Source: Pullilachnospira sp963929535
GTDB taxonomy: Bacteria; Bacillota; Clostridia; Lachnospirales; Lachnospiraceae
DNA: 29,409 nucleotides
Assembly (NCBI GenBank): GCA_963929535.1
Contig: CAWVIZ010000006.1
Coordinates: forward strand, 1 to 29,409
Reading direction: 5' to 3'
Within the stretch, counting starts at the first letter, position 1. Each line of letters opens with the position of its first letter. A program made the position numbers and the translations under genes. The notes beneath the pieces are model-generated. The model worked only from the letters and a program-made list of their open reading frames with translations, had not been told where the DNA came from and searched no databases. Below, piece after piece: positions 18,037-25,092 of this stretch.

Positions 18037-18074
18037 ACTTGGGGTCAAGAATCCAGAATCAGGAGGATGGGAAG

Positions 18075-18854
18075 ATGAGTGAAGTAATTGTAGTAACATC
18101 AGGAAAAGGCGGAGTGGGAAAGACCACCACAGTGGCCAATATCGGAACTGGTCTGGCACAGCTGGACAAGAAGGTGGTTCTGGTAGACACGGATATCGGG
18201 CTTCGGAATTTGGATGTGGTTCTGGGCCTGGAAAACAGGATTGTCTATAATCTGGTGGATGTGATCGAGGGCAACTGCCGGATGAAGCAGGCTCTGATCA
18301 AGGACAAACGGTATTCCAGCCTGTTTCTCCTTCCTTCTGCCCAGACAAGAGACAAGAGCTCCGTATCTCCCGAGCAGATGAAAAAGCTGTGTGATGAGCT
18401 TGCCCAGGAGTTTGACTTTATCATTCTGGACTGTCCGGCGGGTATCGAGCAGGGCTTCCGCAACGCCATCGCAGGTGCCTCCAAGGCTTTGGTGGTGACC
18501 ACTCCGGAGGTTTCCGCCATCCGGGACGCGGACAGGATCATCGGACTTCTGGAAGCGGAGGAGCTGAAGGATATTCATCTGATCATCAACCGTCTGCGGG
18601 TGGATATGGTGAAGCGGGGAGACATGATGTCTGTGGACGATGTGGTGGATATCCTGGCGGTACCGCTGATCGGCACCATCCCCGATGATGAGACAGTGGT
18701 GGTAGCCACCAATCAGGGAGAACCTCTGGCCGGCAAGTCCGGCCTGTGCGGACAGGCCTACAGCAATATCTGCCGCAGGCTTCTGGGGGAGGAGGTCCCC
18801 TTTCTGGATCTGGAAAATAAGAGGGGCTTTTTTGGCCGGCTGTTTCGGAAATAG
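18075..18854 (+). CDS. minD: Septum site-determining protein MinD
   Basis: Membrane-associated ATPase that, with MinE, sets the division site. The deviant Walker A is SGKGGVGKTT (K11 and K16), followed by DTDIGLRNLDVVLGLENRIVYNLVDV and DFIILDCPAGIEQG. The C-terminus ends in the amphipathic membrane-targeting helix KRGFFGRLFRK. At 259 aa it is family length. ATG 18075 is chosen because AGGAGG lies at 18061-18066; the open frame reaches back to 18039. minE follows after 11 nt. MinC, the division inhibitor that normally precedes MinD in this cluster, is not found in the 117 nt after mrdA. Confidence 0.95.
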   Translation: MSEVIVVTSGKGGVGKTTTVANIGTGLAQLDKKVVLVDTDIGLRNLDVVLGLENRIVYNLVDVIEGNCRMKQALIKDKRYSSLFLLPSAQTRDKSSVSPEQMKKLCDELAQEFDFIILDCPAGIEQGFRNAIAGASKALVVTTPEVSAIRDADRIIGLLEAEELKDIHLIINRLRVDMVKRGDMMSVDDVVDILAVPLIGTIPDDETVVVATNQGEPLAGKSGLCGQAYSNICRRLLGEEVPFLDLENKRGFFGRLFRK

Positions 18855-18865
18855 GAGGGGTGCAT

Positions 18866-19129
18866 ATGGGATTCTTTGGCAGAAAGCGGAAAACATCCAG
18901 CAGTATTGCAAAAGACAGACTGACGCTCCTTCTGGTGGCGGACCGGGTAAGCTGTTCCGCCCAGACGATGCAGATGCTGAAAAACGATATGATAAAGGCG
19001 GCCGGAAAATATGTGCCCGTGGATACCCGGGGGGTGAACATTACCTTCGGACAGTCTCCGCCGGTGCTGACGGCCAGCTTTCCGCTGAAATCCAGGACCG
19101 GGTTCCCCAATATCCGTACCTCGCAATGA
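18866..19129 (+). CDS. minE: Cell division topological specificity factor MinE
   Basis: Small regulator that stimulates MinD ATPase and drives its release from the membrane. The N-terminus MGFFGRKRK resembles the MinE membrane-targeting segment. AKDRLTLLLVADR (about residues 16-28) is the MinD-contacting segment, and the C-terminal topological-specificity domain follows (MLKNDMIKAAGKYV). 87 aa is typical. ATG 18866 lies 6 nt after AGGAGGG; a GTG at 18860 lies within that site and is unlikely. minE separates minD from rodA. Confidence 0.92.
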   Translation: MGFFGRKRKTSSSIAKDRLTLLLVADRVSCSAQTMQMLKNDMIKAAGKYVPVDTRGVNITFGQSPPVLTASFPLKSRTGFPNIRTSQ

Positions 19130-19146
19130 GACACTGAAGAGAAACG

Positions 19147-19178
19147 GTAACAGTTCAGTCTTCCGGATTGACTGTTAC
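19147..19178 (+). repeat. 32-nt dispersed palindrome, copy 2 (minE-rodA gap)
   Basis: GTAACAGT (19147-19154) and ACTGTTAC (19171-19178) are perfect 8-bp arms around a 16-nt centre with TTCCGG at its middle. The segment aligns with the reverse complement of 207-238 at 27 of 32 positions. An A-run rather than a T-run follows, so it is not a + strand terminator. Confidence 0.6.
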
Positions 19179-19227
19179 AAAAAGCTTACAGAATTTGCTG
19201 CGCAAAAGGAATACAGGTGAACAGAGA

Positions 19228-20376
19228 ATGTTAAAACTATACAGATTAAGGGACTACAACTTCAGACTTGTGGTGTGGCTGCTGATGATCAGCGCCGTGG
19301 GTGTGCTCCTGGTGGGAAGCGCCAGCGAATCCCTCCAGTCCCGTCAGCTGATGGGCGTGGTACTGGGAGTGGTGGCCATGGTGGTCATCTCTTTGATGGA
19401 TTACAGCTGGATCCTGAATTTCTACTGGATCATTTATGTGGGAAATGTGATCATGCTCCTGGCGGTGCGTCTGTTCGGAGACAGTACCGGAGGCGCCACC
19501 CGCTGGATCGATATCGGATTTCTGCGGTTTCAGCCCACCGAGCTGGCAAAGATCCTTCTGATCATGTTTTTCGCCCGCTACCTGATGGACCATGAGGAGG
19601 ATCTGAACACGCCGAAGACGATCCTTACTTCCGTGGGACTCCTGGCAGTTCCTCTGGTGCTCATCAAGATCCAGCCGGATCTGAAGAATACCATTACTGT
19701 GGCGGTGGTTTTCTGTATCCTGATGTATATCGCAGGGCTCAGCTACAAGATCATCGGAGGAATCCTGGCAGTAGCCATTCCTGTGCTGGCTCTGCTGCTG
19801 TTCCTGATCACGCAGACGGATTTGGAAATCATAGATGATTACCAGAAAGGACGTATCATGTCCTGGCTGAATCCGGATGATGAGGAGTACGAGGATCTGA
19901 CGCTGCAGCAGCGGAACTCCATTACTGCCATCGGCTCCGGGCAGCTTACGGGAAAAGGATACAACAACAACAGCGTATCCTCCGCCAACAAAGGAAATTT
20001 CATTTCCCAGATCCAGACAGACTTTATCTTTGCCGTGGCTGGAGAGGAGCTGGGATTTGTGGGATCCGCGGGAATTGTACTGCTGCTGCTGGTCATTGTG
20101 CTGGAGTGTATTCTTATGAGCCGAAGAGCCAAGGACCTTTCAGGGAAGATTATCTGCTGCGGGGTGGCCTCTGTGATCGGATTTCAGAGCTTTCTGAACA
20201 TCTGCGTGGCCACGGGTCTTCTTCCCAATACAGGAACCCCGCTTCCCTTTGTCAGCTATGGCCTGACATCTCTGGTCAGTCTGTATATCGGTATGGGGCT
20301 GGTGCTGAACGTGGGACTGCAAAACAGGAAATATCTGGGAGGTGAAAAACATGAACATCGGATTCATCGCGCATGA
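19228..20376 (+). CDS. rodA: Peptidoglycan glycosyltransferase RodA (SEDS family)
   Basis: SEDS-family polymerase that extends glycan strands with PBP2. It has about ten hydrophobic membrane segments. Family motifs are GGATRWIDIGFLRFQPTELAKI, YQKGRIMSWLNP, the extracellular-loop segment NSITAIGSGQLTGKGYNNNSVS, FIFAVAGEELGFVGS and the C-terminal TGLLPNTGTPLPFVSYG. It is called RodA rather than FtsW because of its neighbours mreBCD and mrdA. At 382 aa it is normal. ATG 19228 follows AGGTGA (19215-19220); the frame stays open to 19168 across the palindrome, which argues against a longer start. Its end overlaps mgsA by 26 nt. Confidence 0.93.
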   Translation: MLKLYRLRDYNFRLVVWLLMISAVGVLLVGSASESLQSRQLMGVVLGVVAMVVISLMDYSWILNFYWIIYVGNVIMLLAVRLFGDSTGGATRWIDIGFLRFQPTELAKILLIMFFARYLMDHEEDLNTPKTILTSVGLLAVPLVLIKIQPDLKNTITVAVVFCILMYIAGLSYKIIGGILAVAIPVLALLLFLITQTDLEIIDDYQKGRIMSWLNPDDEEYEDLTLQQRNSITAIGSGQLTGKGYNNNSVSSANKGNFISQIQTDFIFAVAGEELGFVGSAGIVLLLLVIVLECILMSRRAKDLSGKIICCGVASVIGFQSFLNICVATGLLPNTGTPLPFVSYGLTSLVSLYIGMGLVLNVGLQNRKYLGGEKHEHRIHRA

Positions 20377-20746
20377 ATCAAAGAAGAAACTGCTGCAGAA
20401 CTTCTGCATCGCTTATCGCGGTATTCTGGCAAAGCATGAGCTGTATGCCACGGGAACTTCCGGTCGGCTGATCGAAGAGGCTGCGAATCTGACTGTACAC
20501 AAGTTTCTGGCCGGACATGTGGGCGGAGAGCAGCAGATGGCTTCCATGATCGAGCAGAATGAGATCGATCTGATGATCTTTCTGCGGGATCCGTTTGTAC
20601 AGAAAAAGCATGAACCGGATCCCAATAAGATTTTCCGGCTTTGCGACACGCATATTATTCCGCTGGCCACCAATCTGGCATCTGCGGAACTTCTGATCAA
20701 ATCCCTGGAAAGAGGAGAGCTGGACTGGCGTGAAAATTATAAGTAA
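20351..20746 (+). CDS. mgsA: Methylglyoxal synthase
   Basis: Converts dihydroxyacetone phosphate to methylglyoxal and phosphate, a glycolytic bypass. Family segments are IAHESKKK, LYATGTSGRLIEE, GGEQQ, IDLMIFLRDPF, KKHEPDP and PLATNLASAE. Compared with E. coli MgsA (recalled, D20, D71, D91, H98, D101), the positions for D91, H98 and D101 are kept, while D20 and the catalytic-base D71 are both Glu. At 131 aa it is shorter than the E. coli enzyme (152 aa), missing both ends. ATG 20351 is chosen because GGGAGGTG (20337-20344) ends 6 nt before it; GTG 20342 lies inside that site. It starts inside rodA and ends 17 nt inside the carboxypeptidase gene. Confidence 0.92.
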   Translation: MNIGFIAHESKKKLLQNFCIAYRGILAKHELYATGTSGRLIEEAANLTVHKFLAGHVGGEQQMASMIEQNEIDLMIFLRDPFVQKKHEPDPNKIFRLCDTHIIPLATNLASAELLIKSLERGELDWRENYK

Positions 20747-21752
20747 GATTTCCAACAACAGAAAACTGAAGACTACGCTGCTGCTGGCGGCCATCCTGGC
20801 TGCCGCCTGCGTGCTGGCCGGCCTGGCTCTCTGGCTGGTGGGACGGCAGAAAAGTCTGGATATGACCATGGCTTACGACGTATCGGAGGAACTCTACGGA
20901 AACCATGGTACGGAGGCCACTCTGCAGAAAACAGATGCCTACGCCTCTCAGCTGTGTGTGGGAGAAGCCAGCGTGGGGCTGGATGGCGTCTCCATTTCTC
21001 AGGATGCCAGAGGAGGTCTGTTTGACCTGGAGCACGGAAGGGTGCGGTTCGCCCAGGGCATGTATGACAAAATGTATCCCGCCAGCATTACAAAGATCAT
21101 GACGGCGATCCTGGCTGTGAAATACGGGAATATGGAGGACACCGTGACCATTACGGAGGACATGCGGAATCTGGAGGAAGGGTCTACGGAGATCGGGCTG
21201 GAGCCGGGGGATCAGGTAACCATGGACGAACTGTTCCATGGGCTTTTGATATACTCCGGAAATGATGCCGCCATGGCCATTGCTACCCAGGTGGGGGGGA
21301 CAGTGGAGAATTTTGTGGAGATGATGAATGAGGAGGCAAAGGCTCTGGGAGCTACCAACACCCATTTTGTCAATCCCACAGGGCTTCACAACGAAGATCA
21401 TTACACCACAGTCTACGATATCTATCTGATGCTGAACGAAGCTCTCAATTATCAGCATTTTGTGGATGTGATGCAGCTTTCCTCCTACAATATGACATTT
21501 ACCCGCCAGGATACGGAGCAGGTGATCCATCTGGATTCCACAGACCAGTATATGACCCGCCAGGTGTCTGCCCCCAAGGGAGTGACTGTTCTGGGTGGAA
21601 AGACGGGGACTACCTCGGATGCCGGTTCCTGCCTGGCTTTGGTGAGCCAGAATGCCTATGGGGAACCCTTTATCTCCATTATCCTCCACGCGCCTACGAA
21701 GACTGCCCTGTACGACAATATGAATCAGCTTTTGTCCCAGATCAATTCGTAA
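20730..21752 (+). CDS. D-alanyl-D-alanine carboxypeptidase (DacF-like)
   Basis: Low-molecular-weight PBP of the S11 serine peptidase family that trims the terminal D-Ala from stem peptides. The N-terminal hydrophobic segment at about residues 15-37 is a signal or anchor. Catalytic motifs are SITK (S119, K122), SGN (176-178) and KTGT (from K291, in VLGGKTGTTSDAGSC). At 340 aa it lacks the long C-terminal beta domain and amphipathic anchor seen in some relatives. The start is GTG 20730, inside the end of mgsA, with GAGGAGAG about 11 nt upstream. It closes the shape cluster; a weak hairpin with six T follows. Confidence 0.92.
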   Translation: MKIISKISNNRKLKTTLLLAAILAAACVLAGLALWLVGRQKSLDMTMAYDVSEELYGNHGTEATLQKTDAYASQLCVGEASVGLDGVSISQDARGGLFDLEHGRVRFAQGMYDKMYPASITKIMTAILAVKYGNMEDTVTITEDMRNLEEGSTEIGLEPGDQVTMDELFHGLLIYSGNDAAMAIATQVGGTVENFVEMMNEEAKALGATNTHFVNPTGLHNEDHYTTVYDIYLMLNEALNYQHFVDVMQLSSYNMTFTRQDTEQVIHLDSTDQYMTRQVSAPKGVTVLGGKTGTTSDAGSCLALVSQNAYGEPFISIILHAPTKTALYDNMNQLLSQINS

Positions 21753-21768
21753 CTGTCGTTACTTTTTT
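21749..21768 (+). terminator. Weak intrinsic terminator after the carboxypeptidase gene
   Basis: GTAAC-TGTC-GTTAC followed by six T (21763-21768). The stem is only 5 bp and overlaps the stop codon. It would be a weak terminator, but it fits a unit boundary because a good promoter follows at 21789. Confidence 0.4.
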
Positions 21769-21788
21769 GAAAAATTGCGAATTAAGGA

Positions 21789-21817
21789 TTGTATTTTTTG
21801 TTCAAATATTCTATAAT
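21789..21817 (+). promoter_or_regulatory. Predicted sigma-A promoter of the small P-loop gene
   Basis: TTGTAT (21789-21794, 4 of 6) and a perfect TATAAT (21812-21817) are 17 nt apart in an AT-rich stretch. This gives a leader of about 55 nt before the ATG at 21880, separating this gene from the shape cluster. Confidence 0.65.
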
Positions 21818-21879
21818 CATACCAAGAACAAAGGTGTTTTTAGTAAATACATACTATAAAATCGAAGGAGGAAACTGCT

Positions 21880-22299
21880 ATGGTTCAATTAATTGTAGGC
21901 AATAAGGGGAAAGGAAAAACTAAGCAGCTCTTGGATAAGGTAAATGGCGCAATCAAATCTGCCGATGGCAATATCGTATATCTGGATAAAAGCTCTAAGC
22001 ATATGTATGAGCTGAACAATAAGATCCGTCTGATCGACGTATCCGGTTACCCGCTCCGCAACTCTGATGAGTTCATCGGTTTTGTCTGCGGGATCATTTC
22101 TCAGGATCACGATCTGGAGGAGATGTATCTGGATAGTTTCCTGAAGATTGCCAAGCTGGAAGGCGAGGATATTACGGATACTCTGAAACAGCTGGAAGAC
22201 ATTTCCAAGGCTTTCGGCATTACATTTACCATCAGCGTTTCGATGGATAAGGAGCAGATTCCGGAGGAATTCCAGGACAGCATCCTTATTGCTTTATAG
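21880..22299 (+). CDS. Small P-loop protein of unknown function
   Basis: A 139-aa protein with a Walker-A-like GNKGKGKTKQLL at residues 7-18 right at the N-terminus (MVQLIVGNKGKGKTK). A short strand NIVYLDKSSKH follows. The rest is acidic and helical with EFIGFVCGIISQDHDLEEMYLD and ends in a strand (ITFTISVSMD). No membrane segment is visible. Similar short Firmicutes proteins have been labelled 'twitching motility protein PilT', which I think is only a P-loop match. The start has a strong AAGGAGG (21866-21872). It is a single-gene unit with its own promoter and terminator, and its composition is more AT-rich than the neighbours. Nucleotide binding is likely; function is unknown. Confidence 0.85.
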   Translation: MVQLIVGNKGKGKTKQLLDKVNGAIKSADGNIVYLDKSSKHMYELNNKIRLIDVSGYPLRNSDEFIGFVCGIISQDHDLEEMYLDSFLKIAKLEGEDITDTLKQLEDISKAFGITFTISVSMDKEQIPEEFQDSILIAL

Positions 22300-22350
22300 T
22301 GAACAACAGCAGGAGAGAGATTCCTCCCCGCCGGAGGGGACGGACAGAAA

Positions 22351-22393
22351 GGACAGGAGACTTACACAGGGATGTGTCTCCTGTCCTTTTTTT
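22351..22393 (+). terminator. Strong intrinsic terminator of the P-loop gene
   Basis: GGACAGGAGAC (22351-22361) pairs perfectly over 11 bp with GTCTCCTGTCC (22376-22386), followed by seven T (22387-22393). The A-run on the other side is short (AAA), so it should act mainly on + strand transcripts. It shields the convergent DUF378 gene. Confidence 0.9.
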
Positions 22394-22448
22394 CCGCAGG
22401 CGCTATGCCGGGCGGCTGCAGTTCAGCCTCCCGCTGTCCCCCGGCACC

Positions 22449-22466
22449 GCTGTGTGCCGGCGGCAC
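22449..22466 (+). repeat. GC-rich palindromic element, copy C
   Basis: An 18-nt word GCTGTGTGCCGGCGGCAC identical to 84-101. The hairpin GTGTGCC-GGC-GGCACGC keeps pairing through a T-G wobble where it departs from copy A. CCCGGCCGTTAA follows, partly resembling the CCGGCCGTAA before the word in copy A. It lies 12 nt past the end of the minus-strand DUF378 gene. Confidence 0.5.
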
Positions 22467-22477
22467 GCGCCCGGCCG

Positions 22478-22687
22478 TTAATCATCGGCCCGCCCCAGCT
22501 TTCCAAAGAAAGTCAGCATGTACAGACCGCAGATTCCCACCACAGCGTACACGATCCTGGAGATCCAGGACATATTCCCGAAGAGGAAGGCCACCAGGTC
22601 AAAACGGAAAAATCCGATGAGTCCCCAGTTGATTGCTCCTATAATTGTGACGATCAATGCCGCGTAATCCAATCCTTTTGCTCCCAT
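22478..22687 (-). CDS. DUF378 family small membrane protein
   Basis: A 69-aa protein of the DUF378 family (COG2155). It has two hydrophobic segments: LDYAALIVTIIGAINWGLIGFF (about 6-27) with the family's INWGLIGFFRFDLVA signature, and WISRIVYAVVGICGLYMLTFF (about 42-62). The function of the family is unknown. The start is the ATG reading MGAKGLDY at 22687, with GGAGGTG just upstream on the minus strand; the frame is open to 22777 but the extra residues look non-coding. It is the only minus-strand gene in the window. It faces the P-loop gene and diverges from the HlyD-like gene. Confidence 0.85.
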   Translation of the reverse strand: MGAKGLDYAALIVTIIGAINWGLIGFFRFDLVAFLFGNMSWISRIVYAVVGICGLYMLTFFGKLGRADD

Positions 22688-22784
22688 TGAAGCACCTCCT
22701 GTTTTTTCCTCGGTGTTATGATTTCCACTGGGAGAAATATTATGTATAAAAATCGCAAAAATTTTGTAACTTTTCATTTATAAC

Positions 22785-22813
22785 TTGAGAAATGTCACAG
22801 GGGATGGTACAAT
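22785..22813 (+). promoter_or_regulatory. Predicted sigma-A promoter of the HlyD-like/yggS/sepF operon
   Basis: TTGAGA (22785-22790, 5 of 6) and TACAAT (22808-22813, 5 of 6) are 17 nt apart, with an extended -10 TG at 22805-22806. Transcription would begin near 22820, about 24 nt before the TTG start codon. An AT-rich stretch on its left presumably also holds the divergent promoter for DUF378, where I could not choose a convincing -35/-10 pair. Confidence 0.75.
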
Positions 22814-22843
22814 ACTTTCAGAGTTTAGAAGGGGAGTGTCATA

Positions 22844-24238
22844 TTGGCAAAAAAGGGTAAGTCAGGGAATAGCCGCAGGCTCAGGCCTGTGTTTGGGGCA
22901 CTTCGCCGGCGTCTCAGGCGTATTCCTCTGAATATAGGCACATTTATTTTTGGCGCGATTTTCATATATATGGTGATTTCCATTGTACTTTATCTGACGG
23001 CAGATCATATCACCGTATACCAGGTGACGGCGGGACCGCTGTCCAGGAATCAGACATACACGGCTCTGGCTTTGAGGGAGGAGCAGGTGGTGACTTCCAG
23101 CGGTTCGGGTTATATCACCTATTATGCCAGGGAGAATTCCAAGGTGTCAAAATCAGGCGTCGTGTACACGTTGGGATCCCAGGAACAGGAGGCCGCTGTA
23201 GCCCAGCTGGATGAGGAGGATTACAGTAATCTGCGGGCTTCCATGGCGAATTTTGCCTCATATTTCGATGACAATAACTTTTATGATACTTACAATTTTA
23301 AATATGAGCTGGAGGGTTCCATCCTTCAGTATACCGGAATCCAGGCCGATGAAGAGGGAAATGTCCCTCAGACGGTCAATGGGAGTGCGGTTTATACAGC
23401 AGCCCAGGACGGGATTATCCTTTACTCCACAGATGGCTATGAAGATGTGACAGAGGAGAATCTTTCGCCGGAACTGTTTGACAGGAAGGGATATACCAAA
23501 ACCAGTCTGGAGGCTTCCAGAAAGGTGGCGGCGGGGGATAATGTGTACAAGCTGGTTACCAGTGAGGAATGGTCCCTACTGATCCCGCTGACAGCGGAAG
23601 AAACCGTGCAGATCGCCGGCAGGGATACCATCAAGGTGAAGTTTCTTAAGGATGATATCACACAGACCGGGAATTTTACGATTATAACCGATGCGGATGG
23701 GAATTATTATGCCAAGATCACGTTTACCAGCGGTATGATCCGTTATTCCGGAGAGCGATTCCTGGATGTGGAGCTGGTGACCAATACCCGGACAGGTCTG
23801 AAGATTCCCTTGAGTGCCGTAGTTACCAAGGATTTTTACGTAATTCCCAAGGAATACGTCACCTACCGGGAGGAGGATGGCACCGCAGGCTTTAACAAGC
23901 TGCTGGAGACGGATTCCGGAGAGACCACAGCGGAATTTGTGGAGGCTGTTATCTATGATGAAGATGAGGACAATTATTTTGTGGATACCTCCACATTTGC
24001 CGACGGGGACGTGATCATCAAGCCGGATTCCCAGGATACCTACACGGTGGAGAAAACCAGCCCGCTGGAAGGCGTATACAGTCTGAACCGGGGCTACGCG
24101 GTATTCCGCCGGATTTCCATCATCGACCAGAACGATGAATACTGTATTGTAGAGACGGGAACCAGTTATGGAATCGCCCAGTTTGATCATATAGCAAGAG
24201 ACGGTTCATCCGTCAGTGAGGATGATATTTTACAATGA
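22844..24238 (+). CDS. HlyD-like membrane-anchored adaptor protein
   Basis: A 464-aa protein with a strongly basic N-terminal tail (residues 1-28), one transmembrane helix at about 32-52, and a long extracytoplasmic part. VTAGPLSRNQTYTALALREEQVVTSSGSGYITYYARENSKVSKSGVVYTLG resembles the lipoyl/barrel-sandwich half of HlyD-type adaptors. The second half reads VAAGDNVYKLVTSEEWSLLIPL and continues with VELVTNTRTGLKIPLSAVV, also adaptor-like. No ABC transporter is encoded nearby, and the bacterium is apparently Gram-positive, so classic type I secretion is unlikely. The start is TTG 22844 with AAGGGGAG 8 nt upstream. It is first in a transcript leading to yggS and sepF, so a role in envelope or division is possible but only inferred. 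Confidence 0.75.
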   Translation: MAKKGKSGNSRRLRPVFGALRRRLRRIPLNIGTFIFGAIFIYMVISIVLYLTADHITVYQVTAGPLSRNQTYTALALREEQVVTSSGSGYITYYARENSKVSKSGVVYTLGSQEQEAAVAQLDEEDYSNLRASMANFASYFDDNNFYDTYNFKYELEGSILQYTGIQADEEGNVPQTVNGSAVYTAAQDGIILYSTDGYEDVTEENLSPELFDRKGYTKTSLEASRKVAAGDNVYKLVTSEEWSLLIPLTAEETVQIAGRDTIKVKFLKDDITQTGNFTIITDADGNYYAKITFTSGMIRYSGERFLDVELVTNTRTGLKIPLSAVVTKDFYVIPKEYVTYREEDGTAGFNKLLETDSGETTAEFVEAVIYDEDEDNYFVDTSTFADGDVIIKPDSQDTYTVEKTSPLEGVYSLNRGYAVFRRISIIDQNDEYCIVETGTSYGIAQFDHIARDGSSVSEDDILQ

Positions 24239-24276
24239 AAGTCTTTCACAGTTGGGACTTTCTGTAAGATAGAAAG
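24237..24276 (+). promoter_or_regulatory. Overlapping alternative hairpins before yggS
   Basis: GAAAGTC (24237-24243) can pair with GACTTTC (24256-24262). CTTTCT (24258-24263) can instead pair with AGAAAG (24271-24276). The two stems share bases and cannot form together. No T-run follows. It may be an attenuator-like element or a chance consequence of A/T-rich sequence. Confidence 0.3.
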
Positions 24277-24301
24277 AAGTAGAAAAGGAGTGTGTTAAAA
24301 C

Positions 24302-24997
24302 ATGATACGCACACAGTTGGAGGAAGTGCGCAGCCGCATCCGTCAGGCATGTGAGCGGAGCGGAAGAGACCCTGATGAAGTAACTCTGATCGCAGTCAGC
24401 AAGACGAAGCCGGTATCCATGATCCGCGAGGCCATGGAGGCGGGACAGACTGTTTTCGGTGAAAATAAAGTACAGGAGCTCTGCAGCAAATATGAGGAGC
24501 TCCCCGGGACGCTGGAGTGGCATATGATCGGCCATCTTCAGCGGAACAAAGTGAAATACATTGCGGATAAAGCGGCCCTGATCCACTCGGTGGATTCCCT
24601 TCGGCTGGCAGAGACCATCGATCAGGAGGGAGCCAAGCATCAGAGGGTGATCCCCATTCTTATCGAGGTGAATGTGGCCGGAGAGGACACCAAGTTCGGC
24701 GTTTCCGTGGAGGAGGCGCTTTCGCTGGCAGAGCAGATTTCCCACCTGTCTCATGTAAAGATCCGCGGGCTGATGACCATTGCACCCTTTGTGGAGAATC
24801 CGGAGGAAAATCGTCCGGTATTTGCCAGGTTGAGACAATTAAGTGTTGACATTGATGCGAAAAACATGAATAATGTGTGTATGGATATTCTGAGCATGGG
24901 AATGACCAACGACTATGAGGTGGCGATAGAAGAAGGCGCCACCATGGTACGTGTGGGGACGGGTATTTTTGGAGAGCGGGACTACTCCGCATCCTGA
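24302..24997 (+). CDS. YggS family PLP homeostasis protein
   Basis: Single-domain PLP-binding protein (YggS/PLPBP/YlmE family) that buffers pyridoxal phosphate; no enzymatic reaction is established for the family. The fold-type III barrel starts with LIAVSKTKPVSMIREA, the PLP lysine being K34. Further motifs are FGENKVQE, WHMIGHLQRNK, ILIEVNVAGEDTKFGV, GLMTIAPF and the phosphate-binding SMGMTNDYEVAIEEGATMVRVGTGIFG. At 231 aa it is family length. ATG 24302 follows AAAGGAGTG by about 9 nt. Its position just before sepF is conserved in Gram-positives. Confidence 0.95.
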   Translation: MIRTQLEEVRSRIRQACERSGRDPDEVTLIAVSKTKPVSMIREAMEAGQTVFGENKVQELCSKYEELPGTLEWHMIGHLQRNKVKYIADKAALIHSVDSLRLAETIDQEGAKHQRVIPILIEVNVAGEDTKFGVSVEEALSLAEQISHLSHVKIRGLMTIAPFVENPEENRPVFARLRQLSVDIDAKNMNNVCMDILSMGMTNDYEVAIEEGATMVRVGTGIFGERDYSAS

Positions 24998-25092
24998 GGC
25001 CTGCTGCAGACAATGGAGTATCAGAATGGCCATGCAGGTATGTCCGTTTGGCTCGTTGCCTGCGGGAATAAATAAGATTAGGAGATTAAAAA

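Noticed and set aside
19147..19178. An intrinsic terminator between minE and rodA
   Set aside because: The stem is followed by A rather than T on the + strand, and the genes on both sides belong to one conserved cluster.
22289..22690. A + strand protein of 133 codons downstream of the P-loop gene
   Set aside because: It spans a strong terminator and the antisense of the DUF378 gene, and its translation is low-complexity.
22844..24238. A type I secretion system based on the HlyD-like protein
   Set aside because: No ABC transporter or outer-membrane factor is present and the cell is apparently Gram-positive.
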